DNA of 64,000 nucleotides from Microbispora sp. H11081. Its GTDB lineage: Bacteria > Actinomycetota > Actinomycetes > Streptosporangiales > Streptosporangiaceae. The stretch's first letter is position 1. Each line of letters opens with the position of its first letter. The notes under the pieces were generated by a model. The model searched no databases, was not told the DNA's origin, and worked only from the letters and a program-made list of their open reading frames with translations. Made by a program: the position numbers and the translations under genes. The DNA is taken from NCBI RefSeq assembly GCF_012999535.1, contig NZ_JABBWV010000002.1:908929-972928 (forward strand). The letters are read 5' to 3'. Below are positions 17,608 to 27,634 of the stretch, one piece after another.

Positions 17608-19004
17608 ACGAGCGCGCGGAGTTCGTGATGCCTTCGCTCGGTGCGGACATGGAGTCGGGCGCGGTCGCCGAGTGGCTGGTCAAGCCAGGGGATCGGGTGC
17701 GCAAGGGTGACGTCATCGCGGTGATAGACACCGACAAGGCCACGATCGAGGTCGAGTCGTTTCACACGGGGACGGTCGAGAGTCTCCTGGTGGGGACCGG
17801 TCGGCGGGTGCCCGTCGGTACGGCCCTCGCCGTCATCGTCGGCACCCCGCCCGCTGCCGAACCGGTGTCTCCCGAGCCGGTGCCGGCTCGGCCCCTGAGG
17901 AAGCGGGCGCGCCCACGACGGCCGACGCCGGCGCGCCTGCCGACGCCAAACGCGCCGCACGTTCCGTCACCGGTCGCCTCACCCCTGGTGCGGCATCTGG
18001 CCGAGCAACGCGGAGTGGACATCGCCCGCGTACGGGGGACGGGTCCGCACGGACGGGTGACCCGCGCGGACGTCGAGCATGTGGAGCCCCCACCGCAGGC
18101 CAAGGTCTCGCCGCGGGCCAAGGCCTCGCCGCTGGCGCGCAGGCTCGCCGCGCAGTTCGGCGTCGACCTCGCCGACGTCCACGGCACGGGGCGCGCCGGA
18201 GCGATCCGCGCCCAGGATGTGCGGGAGGCGGCCGAACGGGGTGCCGGGCCACGGCCGCCCGAGGCGGTGGAGGAGGCCGCCCGTCCGCCTGCCGAGCCGG
18301 TGGAGGTGCGAGCCGTACCGGAGGCTGACCTGGAACGCCGGCGGGAGGCGATGCGCCAGGCGATCGCGAGGGCGATGGCCAAGTCGAAACGGGAGATTCC
18401 GCACTACTACCTGAGCGCAACGGTGGACCTCACCGGCGCGCTCGCATGGTTGCGCGAGCGCAACCGCGATCTGCCGGTCTCACGTCGGCTGCTCCCCGCG
18501 GCCCTGCTCCTCAAGGCGGCCGCCCGCGCCGCCGCCGAGGTGCCGAGGTTGAACGGCTTCTGGGTCGACGATGCCTTCGTACCCGGGAAGGCCGTGCATC
18601 TGGGGGTGGCGATCTCCCTCAAAGGCGGCGGCCTGATCGCCCCGGCCCTGCACGACGCGGCCCGCCTCGCGATCGAGGATCTCATGGCCGCTCTGAAAGA
18701 CCTGGTCTCCCGGGCGCGTACAGGGCGGCTGCGCGGTGCCGAGATGACCGAGGCCACCATCACCGTCACCAACCTCGGTGACCAGGGAGTCGAAGCGGTG
18801 CACGGCGTCATCTACCCACCGCAGGTGGCCCTGGTGGGTTTCGGGAAGATCCTCGATCGCCCGTGGGCCGTCGACGGGCTGCTGGGCGTCCGGCCGCTGG
18901 TGACCGTCACCCTGGCCGCCGATCACCGGGCGACCGACGGCTACACCGGCGGGCGGTTCCTCGGCATCGTCGACCGGCTACTCAACCAGCCGGAAACGCT
19001 ATGA
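17604..19004 (+). CDS. pdhC: Dihydrolipoamide acyltransferase E2 with one lipoyl and two peripheral subunit-binding domains
   Basis: 466 aa, ATG overlapping the pdhB stop. The lipoyl domain (about 5-80) has the attachment site [12 protein letters not shown] with Lys45. Two E3/E1-binding domains follow: [22 protein letters not shown] (about 126-158) and [22 protein letters not shown] (about 175-206); one such domain is usual. The catalytic domain (about 240-466) ends with the active-site DHRATDG (His441, Asp445). It transfers the acyl group from lipoamide to CoA. No dihydrolipoamide dehydrogenase (E3) gene is in the window, so E3 must come from elsewhere. An acyl carrier protein gene overlaps its 3' end. 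Confidence 0.93.
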   Translation: MNERAEFVMPSLGADMESGAVAEWLVKPGDRVRKGDVIAVIDTDKATIEVESFHTGTVESLLVGTGRRVPVGTALAVIVGTPPAAEPVSPEPVPARPLRKRARPRRPTPARLPTPNAPHVPSPVASPLVRHLAEQRGVDIARVRGTGPHGRVTRADVEHVEPPPQAKVSPRAKASPLARRLAAQFGVDLADVHGTGRAGAIRAQDVREAAERGAGPRPPEAVEEAARPPAEPVEVRAVPEADLERRREAMRQAIARAMAKSKREIPHYYLSATVDLTGALAWLRERNRDLPVSRRLLPAALLLKAAARAAAEVPRLNGFWVDDAFVPGKAVHLGVAISLKGGGLIAPALHDAARLAIEDLMAALKDLVSRARTGRLRGAEMTEATITVTNLGDQGVEAVHGVIYPPQVALVGFGKILDRPWAVDGLLGVRPLVTVTLAADHRATDGYTGGRFLGIVDRLLNQPETL

Positions 19005-19246
19005 CGCCGCAACAAGCCCGGGAACTCATCACGAGCGCGTTGAGCCAGGTGGCACCGGACACGGACCCGGCGGCGCTGCCGCGGGACGCCGACATCCGCG
19101 ACGCCCTGGAGCTGGACTCGCTCGATTTTCTCACCTACGTGCAGACGCTGAGCGAATCCAGCGGATGCCGGATCGAGGAGGACGACTACCCGGCCTTCGC
19201 CACCATCGCCGGCGGAGCGGACTTCCTCGCCGTCCACGCGACGTGA
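19001..19246 (+). CDS. Acyl carrier protein coupled to the PDH operon
   Basis: 81 aa, ATG overlapping the E2 stop (ATGA). It has the four-helix ACP pattern with ALELDSLDFLTYVQTL; Ser40 of the DSLDF motif is the expected phosphopantetheine site. The acidic second helix and the total length are normal for a free-standing ACP. An ACP translated as the fourth gene of a PDH-type operon suggests that the acyl group made by the complex, or a product of it, is handed to a carrier protein. This is inference; no ketosynthase or transferase is nearby, and the acyl-CoA synthetase next door is convergent. Confidence 0.85.
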   Translation: MTPQQARELITSALSQVAPDTDPAALPRDADIRDALELDSLDFLTYVQTLSESSGCRIEEDDYPAFATIAGGADFLAVHAT

Positions 19247-19267
19247 GCAGCCGGTCCTTAATGGCTG

Positions 19268-21052
<1,785 letters not shown>

Positions 21053-21225
21053 CGCGGCCTCCTCCTCAGTTGCGCTGAGCCTCCGCTGCGGCGTGAATCT
21101 GGCTCATCACGCACCCGTAGGAGCGGAAATCCCCTCTGACACGGACGGAAAACCCGCCATCCCTGTCGGCGAGACGTCTGGACGACGGGCGGAAGGTCAG
21201 GGCCGGGCACACAGCCTGGATTTCA

Positions 21226-21256
21226 GCGAAGGCCACGGCGGCCTTGCCACCTTCGC
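21226..21256 (-). terminator. Possible terminator after the phosphoribosyltransferase-hydrolase gene
   Basis: GCGAAGG (21226-21232) pairs with CCTTCGC (21250-21256), with further internal pairing in the 17-base loop. It lies 35 bases downstream of the stop at 21291 on the minus strand. No clear T-run follows. Confidence 0.35.
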
Positions 21257-21290
21257 GGCTGCCCGGTCTTCGCAGCCGAGGCTGGCGACC

Positions 21291-22601
21291 TCATGCGGCA
21301 TGGAGCGTGAAGTGGTCGGTGAACCAGTCGCAGGCGAGGTGGGCGACCGTCTCGAGCGCTCCCGGCTCCTCGAACAGGTGCGTTGCGCCGGGAATGACCT
21401 GAAGCGAGCTTTCGCAGCGCAACCGCTCCTGGGCCGCCCGGTTGAGACCGAGCACCACGGTGTCGCGGCCTCCCACGATCAGCAGGGTGGGGGCGCGCAC
21501 CTCACCGAGACGGGGCTCAGCGAGGTCAGGCCGGCCGCCGCGGGACACGATGGCCGCGATCTCCCTGCCAGGTTCGGCTGCCGCCCACAGCGCTGCCGCC
21601 GCGCCGGTGCTCGCACCGAAGTAGCCGGTCGGAAGCCCCGCCAACCTGCGCTGACAACCTACCCAGCCGGTCACCTGGACGAGCCTGCCCGCCAGCAGCC
21701 CGATATCGAACACGTTGCCGCGGTCGATCTCCTCCTGCGCGGTGAGTAGATCGAACAGCAGCGTTCCCAGACCCGCATGGTTGAGTGCGGTCGCGACGTA
21801 CCGGTTTCGGGGGCTGTGCCGGCTGCTGCCGCTGCCGTGCACGAAAACCACGACACCTGGCGCCTTCGGAGGGACGACCAGCCGGCCGGGGAGCCGGACC
21901 GGCCCGGCGTCCACCTCCACATCCTCGGCGAGACCCTGCGGATCAGACCCTGCGGTGGCCTCATGTCGGGACGCGGCCCGCCGCAGCAACTCGACGACCT
22001 GCTCGTCGGTGGTCTGGGAGAAATCGTGATACCAGAAGCCGATCGCGTAGAGGTGGTCGGGGACGTCAAGGCAAATCACCTCGTCGGCGTCCTCGCGCAG
22101 ACTCTCGACCGTCTCCCGCGCCCCCACCGGCACCGCGAGCACCAGCCGTGAAGCGCCACGCGCGCGTGCGACCTGGCAGGCGGCACGAGCCGTTCCCCCG
22201 GTCGCGATCCCGTCATCGACCACGATCACCGTACGGCCCGAAAGGTCCGCGGGCGGGCGGTGACCGCGGAAACGCCGGGCCCGGCGCTCGACTTCGGCCC
22301 GCTCGCGCTCCTCCACAGCGGACATCTCCGCTTGTCTGAGATGCGCAAGCCGTACGACATCGCGGTTGACGACGCCTACCCCACCCTCGCCGACGGCGCC
22401 GAATCCCAGCTCCGGCTGGTATGGCACCCCGAGCTTGCGCACCACGATCACGTCCAGCGGCGCGCCGAGCGTCTGGGCCACCTCGTACGCCACCGGTACC
22501 CCACCCCTGGGCAGCCCCAGGACGACCACATCCTCAGCCCCGGCACGCCGGCGCAACTCCTCGGCGAGCCGTACCCCCGCATCATGGCGATCAAGAAACA
22601 T
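21291..22601 (-). CDS. Phosphoribosyltransferase-alpha/beta hydrolase fusion (Rv0571c-like)
   Basis: 436 aa from ATG 22601 (MFLDRHDAG); the upstream extension is Gly/Arg-rich and not conserved in style. Residues 1-215 form a type I phosphoribosyltransferase: VVVLGLPRGGVPVAYEVA, VIVVRKLGVPYQPELGFGAV and the PRPP loop VIVVDDGIATGGT (about 125-137). Residues 230-436 form a dienelactone-hydrolase-like domain with FVHGSGSSRHS, the nucleophile in YFGASTGAAAA (Ser331), GGRDTVV and the terminal GATHLFEE. The same fusion and length are found in the M. tuberculosis DosR-regulon protein Rv0571c. The substrate is unknown. It is divergent from the rhodanese-CBS gene. Confidence 0.88.
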   Translation of the reverse strand: MFLDRHDAGVRLAEELRRRAGAEDVVVLGLPRGGVPVAYEVAQTLGAPLDVIVVRKLGVPYQPELGFGAVGEGGVGVVNRDVVRLAHLRQAEMSAVEERERAEVERRARRFRGHRPPADLSGRTVIVVDDGIATGGTARAACQVARARGASRLVLAVPVGARETVESLREDADEVICLDVPDHLYAIGFWYHDFSQTTDEQVVELLRRAASRHEATAGSDPQGLAEDVEVDAGPVRLPGRLVVPPKAPGVVVFVHGSGSSRHSPRNRYVATALNHAGLGTLLFDLLTAQEEIDRGNVFDIGLLAGRLVQVTGWVGCQRRLAGLPTGYFGASTGAAAALWAAAEPGREIAAIVSRGGRPDLAEPRLGEVRAPTLLIVGGRDTVVLGLNRAAQERLRCESSLQVIPGATHLFEEPGALETVAHLACDWFTDHFTLHAA

Positions 22602-22699
22602 ACGCCCACCCCCGGAACCACCGCTCAAGCGGCCATTCCCCGTGACCGCACAGGGCCTGGTCCTTGCGCCCATCCGTACCCACATTCCGCCGGTGTACG

Positions 22700-22738
22700 G
22701 GGGCGTGCGTCCATCACTGGGGAGCGGACATCGGCCCC
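22700..22738. promoter_or_regulatory. Two DosR-box-like elements in the divergent PRT-hydrolase/rhodanese promoter
   Basis: GGGGCGTGCGTCCA (22700-22713) and CGGACATCGGCCCC (22725-22738) each match GGGAC-N4-GTCCC at 8 of 10 positions, 11 bases apart, in the 277-bp divergent region. Single 8/10 matches are expected by chance at this GC content; the pairing is what makes them notable. Confidence 0.3.
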
Positions 22739-22878
22739 ATACCGTCGTGGGTCACAGCGTTCCCGGCGATTTTTCGCGCACGCCGGCCGGTTGGTGGCGC
22801 TGCCGCGACGACGGCGACAGGACGGCCCGCGACTTCTCAACCGGCATACTCTCCGTCCGCGGGGTACGGCCCCGCAAC

Positions 22879-23571
22879 ATGGTGCAGGTTGTCACTCGAG
22901 AAGCTGTGCAGGATCTTGTCTCAGCCGGGCGGGCTCAGCTGGTCGAGGTGCTCCCCAGGGAGCAGTACGAGTGGGCGCACCTCCCGTCTGCCGTCAACCA
23001 CCCGATGCGGGATCTCGACGACCTGTCCGCCGCCACGCTGGACAGGTCTCGGCCGATCATCGTCTACTGCCACGACTGGCTCTGCGATCTGAGTCCCCGA
23101 GCGGCCCACCGCTTGGAGAGGCTGGGATTTGACTCCGTTCACGACTACTCGCCGGGCAAGATGGACTGGATCTCCGCCGATCTTCCCTATGAAGGGCACG
23201 CTGCCCTTGTGAGAGAACAGGTGCGTCGTGACCCGGTGATCGCTTACCTGGAGGATCCGCTCGTGGAAGTAGCGGACAGAGTCATCGCGGATCCGGCAGG
23301 GCTGGCAGTGGTGATCGACAGGGATGGCGTCGTTCACGGGGTGATCGGCTCGCTTGAGCTGATCGGCGCGGATCCCACGGCTACGGCCGAGCGTGTCATG
23401 CGCGTCGGCGTCACGACCACCCGTCCGAGCACAGAGGTCGCGCGGCTGGCCGAACACATGGATCACGCCAAGATCCGGCACGTCGTCGTGACCCGGGCAG
23501 ATGGCACGCTCGTGGGTCTGTTCGGAGCCGGTGACCTCCGGGCGCCGGAGTCGGAGCCCGATCTCGGATAG
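22879..23571 (+). CDS. Rhodanese-like protein with C-terminal CBS pair
   Basis: 230 aa. ATG 22879 (MVQVVTREAVQDLV); the SD is weak and upstream in-frame sequence looks non-coding. Residues 1-95 form a rhodanese domain with LVEVLPREQYEWAHLPSAVNHP and the active-site loop IIVYCHDWLCDLSPRAA, where the first Cys is the expected persulfide carrier. Residues 105-230 contain two CBS-like motifs (DRVIADPAGLAVVIDRDGVVHGVIG and IRHVVVTRADGTLVGLFGAGDLR). This would couple sulfur or redox chemistry to nucleotide sensing. It is divergent from the PRT-hydrolase gene and next to the USP remnant. Confidence 0.82.
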   Translation: MVQVVTREAVQDLVSAGRAQLVEVLPREQYEWAHLPSAVNHPMRDLDDLSAATLDRSRPIIVYCHDWLCDLSPRAAHRLERLGFDSVHDYSPGKMDWISADLPYEGHAALVREQVRRDPVIAYLEDPLVEVADRVIADPAGLAVVIDRDGVVHGVIGSLELIGADPTATAERVMRVGVTTTRPSTEVARLAEHMDHAKIRHVVVTRADGTLVGLFGAGDLRAPESEPDLG

Positions 23572-23721
23572 CGGGAAACTCCGGCTGGTACTGCGCAGGC
23601 GAGGCCGCGACATGGACATCCCGCCCCTGACGGTGCGCCAGCCGGGGCACGGAGGCGGGCACAACTGCTGTTACAGCCTTACCTGCCGATCGTCGATCGG
23701 GAACGCGTGAGGGGTGACGGC

Positions 23722-24010
23722 ATGGCAGAGCCTATCGTCGTGGGTGTCGACGGATCGACGCCCTCGCTTCAGGCAGCCGGCTGGGCCGGCCAGGAAGCCG
23801 CGCTCCGCGGTGCGCCGCTGCGGATCGTGTACGCGGCGCTGCGCTGGCCGTATTTCGTGCCACTCGTCCCGCAGCCGGCGAGCTGGGGACCCGATGCCGA
23901 GGCGGCTGCGCGGGCCGTGCTTGGGCTCCCTGCCCCGTAGCCGTCGTCCGGCAGACGAAAAAGGCGGCCGCGGTGAGATCACCGTTGGCGTCACCGGGCA
24001 CCCCGATTGA
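23722..24010 (+). pseudogene. Decayed universal stress protein gene
   Basis: ATG 23722 starts a good USP domain 1 (MAEPIVVGVDGSTPSLQAAGWAGQEAALRGAPLRIVYAAL...) which stops at TAG 23938-23940 after 72 aa, before the ATP-binding GSRGxGG loop. In a second frame the next bases read PVAVVRQ, the usual end of USP domain 1, and in a third frame GRGEITVGVTGHPD (to 24010) is the beginning of USP domain 2. Thus an internal deletion and frameshifts have destroyed a two-domain USP. A short peptide could still be made, but function is doubtful. An intact USP lies at 25906-26790. Confidence 0.72.
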
Positions 24011-24138
24011 TCGTGGTCCATGACCGGCAGGGGCATCGCCGGGCCACAACCGAGGGGTGGAGCCGGTGCGCGGGGAATGTCTCCGGGAAGCAGACGTGGA
24101 GACGCCGTCCGGCACCGGCCGGGGACGGGGGCACCTCG

Positions 24139-25632
24139 ATGAGGCCATGGGCGCAGGTCAAGGAGACGCACGCCGGGGTGGTGATCCTCCTCGGCGATCA
24201 CGCTTTCAAGCTGAAGAAGCCCGTTGATCTGGACTTCCTGGACTTCACCACGCTGGAGGCCCGGCGGGCGATGTGCCACAAGGAGGTCGAGCTCAACCGC
24301 CGGCTGGCGCCGGACGTCTACGAAGGAGTGGCCGACGTGGCCGGTCCGGACGGACGGGTCCGGGAGCACCTCGTGGTGATGCGGCGTATGCCGGACGAAC
24401 GCCGCCTGTCGGCGCTCGTCCGCGCGGGAGAACCGGTGGAGGACGCCGTGTGCCAGGTCGCGCGAATGATCGCGGGCATGCACGCCCGATCCCCGCACAG
24501 CCCCCGGATCGACGCACAAGGGGACGGGCAGGCGCTGCGATCACGCTGGACCGCCAGCTTCCGCGAGCTGCGGGCGCTGCCCGAGGCGGTGATCGACACC
24601 GAGGTCCTCGACGAGATCGAACGGCTCACGCTGCGCTTCCTCGGCGGCCGGGAACCGCTCTTCGCCCGCCGGGTCGCGGAAGGCCGGATCGTGGACGGCC
24701 ACGGCGATCTGCTCGCCGACGACATCTTCTGCCTGGACGACGGGCCTCGGATCCTGGACTGCCTGGAATTCGACGACCTGCTCCGTTTCGTCGACGGCCT
24801 GGACGACGCCGCCTTCCTGGCCATGGACCTGGAGCGACTGGGCGCGCCTCGCCTGGCGGAGCTGTTCCTGCGCTGGTACGCCGAGTTCTCCGGCGACCCT
24901 TCGCCGCCCTCGCTGTGGCATCACTACGTCGCCTACCGGGCCTTCGTCCGCGCCAAGGTCGCCTGCCTGCGCCATGGACAGGGAGACACCGCAGCGGCGT
25001 GGAAGGCCCGGCGTCTGGCCGAGCTCACGCTGGGCCATCTCCAGGCGGGCGCGGTCACCATGGTCCTCGTCGGCGGGCTCCCGGGGACCGGCAAGTCGAC
25101 CCTGGCCGCCGCCGTCGCCGACCGGCTCGGCTGCACGCTGCTGACCAGCGACCGTCTTCGCAAGGAACTCGCCGGCATATCGCCTCACCAGCCCGCGGCC
25201 GCCCCCTTCGGCGAAGGCATCTACCGCGCGGAGTTCACCCGACGGACCTACACCGAGCTGTTGTCCAGGGCCGAGAGGCTGCTCGGTCTCGGCGAGCCGG
25301 TCGTCGTCGACGCCTCCTGGACCGACGCCGCGCACCGCACCGCCGCGGTGTGCCTGGCTCGGCGTACTTCCGCCGATCTCCTGGCATTGTGCTGCACCGC
25401 CCCTCCGCGAGTGACCACCGAGCGGCTCGCGCGCCGCATCGGCGGGATATCGGACGCGGACCAGGCGATCGCCGCGGCGATGACGGCGACGATGGCGCCC
25501 TGGCCGGACGCGACCGAGATCGACACCGATGCGCCCACGGAACAGACACTGGAGCGGGCGATGACGGCGATCCACGCCCGGTGGGTCGGCGTGCCACGGC
25601 GGTTCCGGCGCCCCCGGATGGAGCCGGGCTGA
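24139..25632 (+). CDS. APH-like kinase/P-loop kinase fusion (Rv2004c-like)
   Basis: 497 aa from ATG 24139. The N-terminal half resembles aminoglycoside-phosphotransferase/Ser-Thr kinase-like enzymes: FKLKKPVDLDFLDF early, and VDGHGDLLADDIF (about 186-198) followed by ILDCLEFDDLLR, the counterparts of the HGDLHxxN and IDxE motifs. The C-terminal half is a P-loop kinase with VGGLPGTGKSTLAAAVADRL (Walker A about 313-321) and TSDRLRKEL. This fusion and length match M. tuberculosis Rv2004c (498 aa), a DosR-regulon protein. The substrate is unknown. It stands between the USP remnant and the intact USP operon. Confidence 0.86.
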   Translation: MRPWAQVKETHAGVVILLGDHAFKLKKPVDLDFLDFTTLEARRAMCHKEVELNRRLAPDVYEGVADVAGPDGRVREHLVVMRRMPDERRLSALVRAGEPVEDAVCQVARMIAGMHARSPHSPRIDAQGDGQALRSRWTASFRELRALPEAVIDTEVLDEIERLTLRFLGGREPLFARRVAEGRIVDGHGDLLADDIFCLDDGPRILDCLEFDDLLRFVDGLDDAAFLAMDLERLGAPRLAELFLRWYAEFSGDPSPPSLWHHYVAYRAFVRAKVACLRHGQGDTAAAWKARRLAELTLGHLQAGAVTMVLVGGLPGTGKSTLAAAVADRLGCTLLTSDRLRKELAGISPHQPAAAPFGEGIYRAEFTRRTYTELLSRAERLLGLGEPVVVDASWTDAAHRTAAVCLARRTSADLLALCCTAPPRVTTERLARRIGGISDADQAIAAAMTATMAPWPDATEIDTDAPTEQTLERAMTAIHARWVGVPRRFRRPRMEPG

Positions 25633-25905
25633 ACCACGACTGCGGCACCCACGGCGGCGGCCCCGGCCGGGTGTCCGAGAAGCACCCTGTGCGGGGCGGG
25701 TGGCCAGATCCCAGGAGGTCATCGCGTAGTGCACCGGATCCAGCGTGATGTCGCCCGCCTGAGGCTCGCTGTCCGCGGCGGCGAAGGGCGGTGGCGGATG
25801 TCACCAGCCCGGGAGAAGCAGGTCGCGGCGGAGATCCGCCAGGCGACCGAGGACGGCGGTTCGCACCGCGACATCGACATGAATTGCGGCTCAGTCGGCC
25901 CGGCG
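25633..25905. other. 273-bp gap between convergent genes, no gene supported
   Basis: This lies between the stops of the kinase fusion and the USP gene. On the minus strand one frame reads coding-like text (GDITLDPVHYAMTSWDLA, about 25690-25750) but has a stop upstream and no start or SD, so it could be another decayed fragment. No hairpin with a T-run was seen. Confidence 0.4.
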
Positions 25906-26790
25906 TCACCGTCCCGCCCCTGCTCGGCCGGGATGAAGGCCGCGCACGACGGCCACCGGTCCTTTCGCATGGTGGAGGACCGCGTGGCTGACCGAGCCGA
26001 GGCGGAGCCCGGGAAAGCCGCCACGTCCTCTGGCTCCGACGACGAGCAGTTCCGCGGCACCCGAGGCGTCGACCAGAACCGACGTGGGGACGCCTTCGAT
26101 CACATCTTCGGCCACTGAAACGTCCGGGTACTTGGCCTTCCAACCCGCCAGCGACTCCGACAGAAGCCTGGCACCCTCCCGTTCGACCGCCGTCATGTCG
26201 TAGCGGACCGGGCGCATCTCCCTCGGGTACGCGGGGTGGGCCCAGGCGTGCACCGCACGCAGGCCGACCGAGCGCAGGGATGCCTCCTCGAACGCGAAGC
26301 CCACGGCGTCTACGGAGGCTTCCGAGCCGTCGACACCGACGACGATCCCAGATGGCCCGGAGCCGGTTCCAGTCCCGGGCACGATGACGACAGGGCACGC
26401 GGCGTGTTCCGCCATCTGGCGGCTCACCGAGCCGAGCAGCGACCGTGTGAAACCCCCAGTGCTGTGCGAGCCCAGCACCAGCAGGGCGGCGTCGGCCGCC
26501 TCCTGAAGGAGCGTGGCGGGGATGGGGCCGATCCCGAGCCTGCAGCCGACGTCGACGGATGCGAAGGTGCGGGCGCGGTCCTCGGCGATCCGGAGAACCT
26601 CCAGTCCTGCGGCCTCCGGCCGTGGCGCCTCCAGGCCGGGTTCGTGGGTCGCGACGTTGTACTCCCAGCGGACCGCGATGTGCACGATGCGCAACGGCAG
26701 ATGCCTGCGCCCGGCTTCGGCGGCGGCCCAGTCCACAGCGCAAAGGGCCTGTGCCGATCCGTCCGCCCCGACCACGATGAGTTTGCTCAT
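25906..26790 (-). CDS. Universal stress protein, two USP domains
   Basis: 294 aa, ATG 26790 with GGAGGA six bases upstream. Domain 1 starts MSKLIVVGADGSAQALCAVDWA and ends with LVLGSHSTGGFTRSLLGSVSRQMAEHAACPVVIVP; domain 2 starts GIVVGVDGSEASVDAVGFAFEEA and ends LLVVGARGRGGFPGLRLGSVSHAVLHHAKGPVAVV. Both keep G-x2-G-x9-G(S/T) ATP-binding loops. The tandem architecture is that of DosR-regulon USPs such as Rv2005c. It is probably co-transcribed with the DUF1918 and DUF1876 genes upstream (49-base gap). Confidence 0.93.
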   Translation of the reverse strand: MSKLIVVGADGSAQALCAVDWAAAEAGRRHLPLRIVHIAVRWEYNVATHEPGLEAPRPEAAGLEVLRIAEDRARTFASVDVGCRLGIGPIPATLLQEAADAALLVLGSHSTGGFTRSLLGSVSRQMAEHAACPVVIVPGTGTGSGPSGIVVGVDGSEASVDAVGFAFEEASLRSVGLRAVHAWAHPAYPREMRPVRYDMTAVEREGARLLSESLAGWKAKYPDVSVAEDVIEGVPTSVLVDASGAAELLVVGARGRGGFPGLRLGSVSHAVLHHAKGPVAVVRGLHPGRAGAGR

Positions 26791-26839
26791 GGCGTGTCCT
26801 CCCGTCGCGAGCGTTGGTGGCCGATTCGGCGCAGATGCC

Positions 26840-27133
26840 TTATTCAGGCAGCTCCCAGGGCGGGTTCAGTTCGACCACTTCCCGGAGCGCGAGCTGCTGG
26901 GGGGCTATCTTCCTGACCGCGATCTGGTTGAGACAGTGGCTCAGCCTGGTCAGGGCTCTGGCCGTGGCGATCTCGTCGCCCACTTCGGGGATCGACCGGT
27001 CGTCTGGGCTGCGGTGAGCGTGACCGGCGCCCGTGACGTTGACTCCGTCGCCCGTGGTCAGCGTGGCGCAGGCGTAGGTCTCGTCGTCCTGCTCGGTGAT
27101 GTCGATGCCGATGTTCCAGCGCTTGGTTGTCAT
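26840..27133 (-). CDS. DUF1876 protein (Rv1738/Rv2632c-like)
   Basis: 97 aa, ATG 27133. MTTKRWNIGIDITEQDDETYACATL, then PEVGDEIATARALTRLSHCL, is the DUF1876 signature (a dsRBD/HPF-like alpha-beta fold). M. tuberculosis Rv1738 (94 aa), one of the most strongly induced DosR genes, has the same family and size and structurally resembles ribosome hibernation factors. Likely stress-induced; molecular role unproven. It lies 9 bases after the DUF1918 gene and before the USP gene. Confidence 0.9.
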   Translation of the reverse strand: MTTKRWNIGIDITEQDDETYACATLTTGDGVNVTGAGHAHRSPDDRSIPEVGDEIATARALTRLSHCLNQIAVRKIAPQQLALREVVELNPPWELPE

Positions 27134-27142
27134 CCTGCCTTG

Positions 27143-27352
27143 TCACCTACCGCGCTCTCCGTATTCGCGACGGTGCTCCACGTGGGCACCCGGGCCCGGG
27201 AAAATGAGAGTCTCGTGCTCCTCGTCCAACCACCTGACCACATATGGCGGGGTCCCGTCGCTGTGATGGAGGCCCGTGATGATGCCGGTGCGGCGAGGCC
27301 CGTCGAGGTGACGGCTCTCGATGATCAATCGGTCGCCGACTGCCGCTTTCAT
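27143..27352 (-). CDS. DUF1918 protein
   Basis: 69 aa, ATG 27352. MKAAVGDRLIIESRHLDGPRRTGIITG, then GTPPYVVRWLDEEHETLIFPGPGA, is the SH3-like DUF1918 fold. Small proteins of this family are common beside USP and DUF1876 genes in actinomycetes. It is first gene of a likely DUF1918-DUF1876-USP operon. No catalytic residues. Function unknown. Confidence 0.9.
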   Translation of the reverse strand: MKAAVGDRLIIESRHLDGPRRTGIITGLHHSDGTPPYVVRWLDEEHETLIFPGPGAHVEHRREYGERGR

Positions 27353-27580
27353 GGCTGCCTCATCTCTCCCGTAATGGGCTTGTTCGTCCCGCTGCCGACC
27401 GGGGTCTGCGGATCACGTGACGCGCCGGGGCGATCTCGCCTGGCCTCGGCCGGCAGCCGCGGATGGACGGCGCAGTGGCGAACCCCCTGTGCCAGCCTTG
27501 ATGACGCTCAACGTGAGCATATGACTCACCCCGTTGCCGCTTTTCAGCCTGACTGGGTTCGCTCCTACTGCTTAGGGCAG

Positions 27581-27625
27581 GAGGTCCCTCGGCCGGGGGA
27601 CCTCCGTACCGAGGGCGACGCCCTC
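27581..27625 (-). terminator. Tandem hairpins after the V-type ATPase operon
   Basis: GAGGGC-gac-GCCCTC (27611-27625) and GAGGTCCC-N8-GGGACCTC (27581-27604) are perfect stems of 6 and 8 bp, 10 and 31 bases after the ntpD stop on the minus strand. They are a plausible terminator pair. The second overlaps GGGACCTCCGTACC (27597-27610), which matches the DosR-like GGGAC-N4-GTCCC core at 9 of 10, so it could instead be a distant regulatory site of the DUF1918 operon. Confidence 0.5.
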
Positions 27626-27634
27626 CGAGGGCGG

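Noticed and set aside
25729..26118. Plus-strand frame of 129 codons opposite the USP gene
   Set aside because: It covers the antisense of the USP C terminus and an empty gap; no domain seen.
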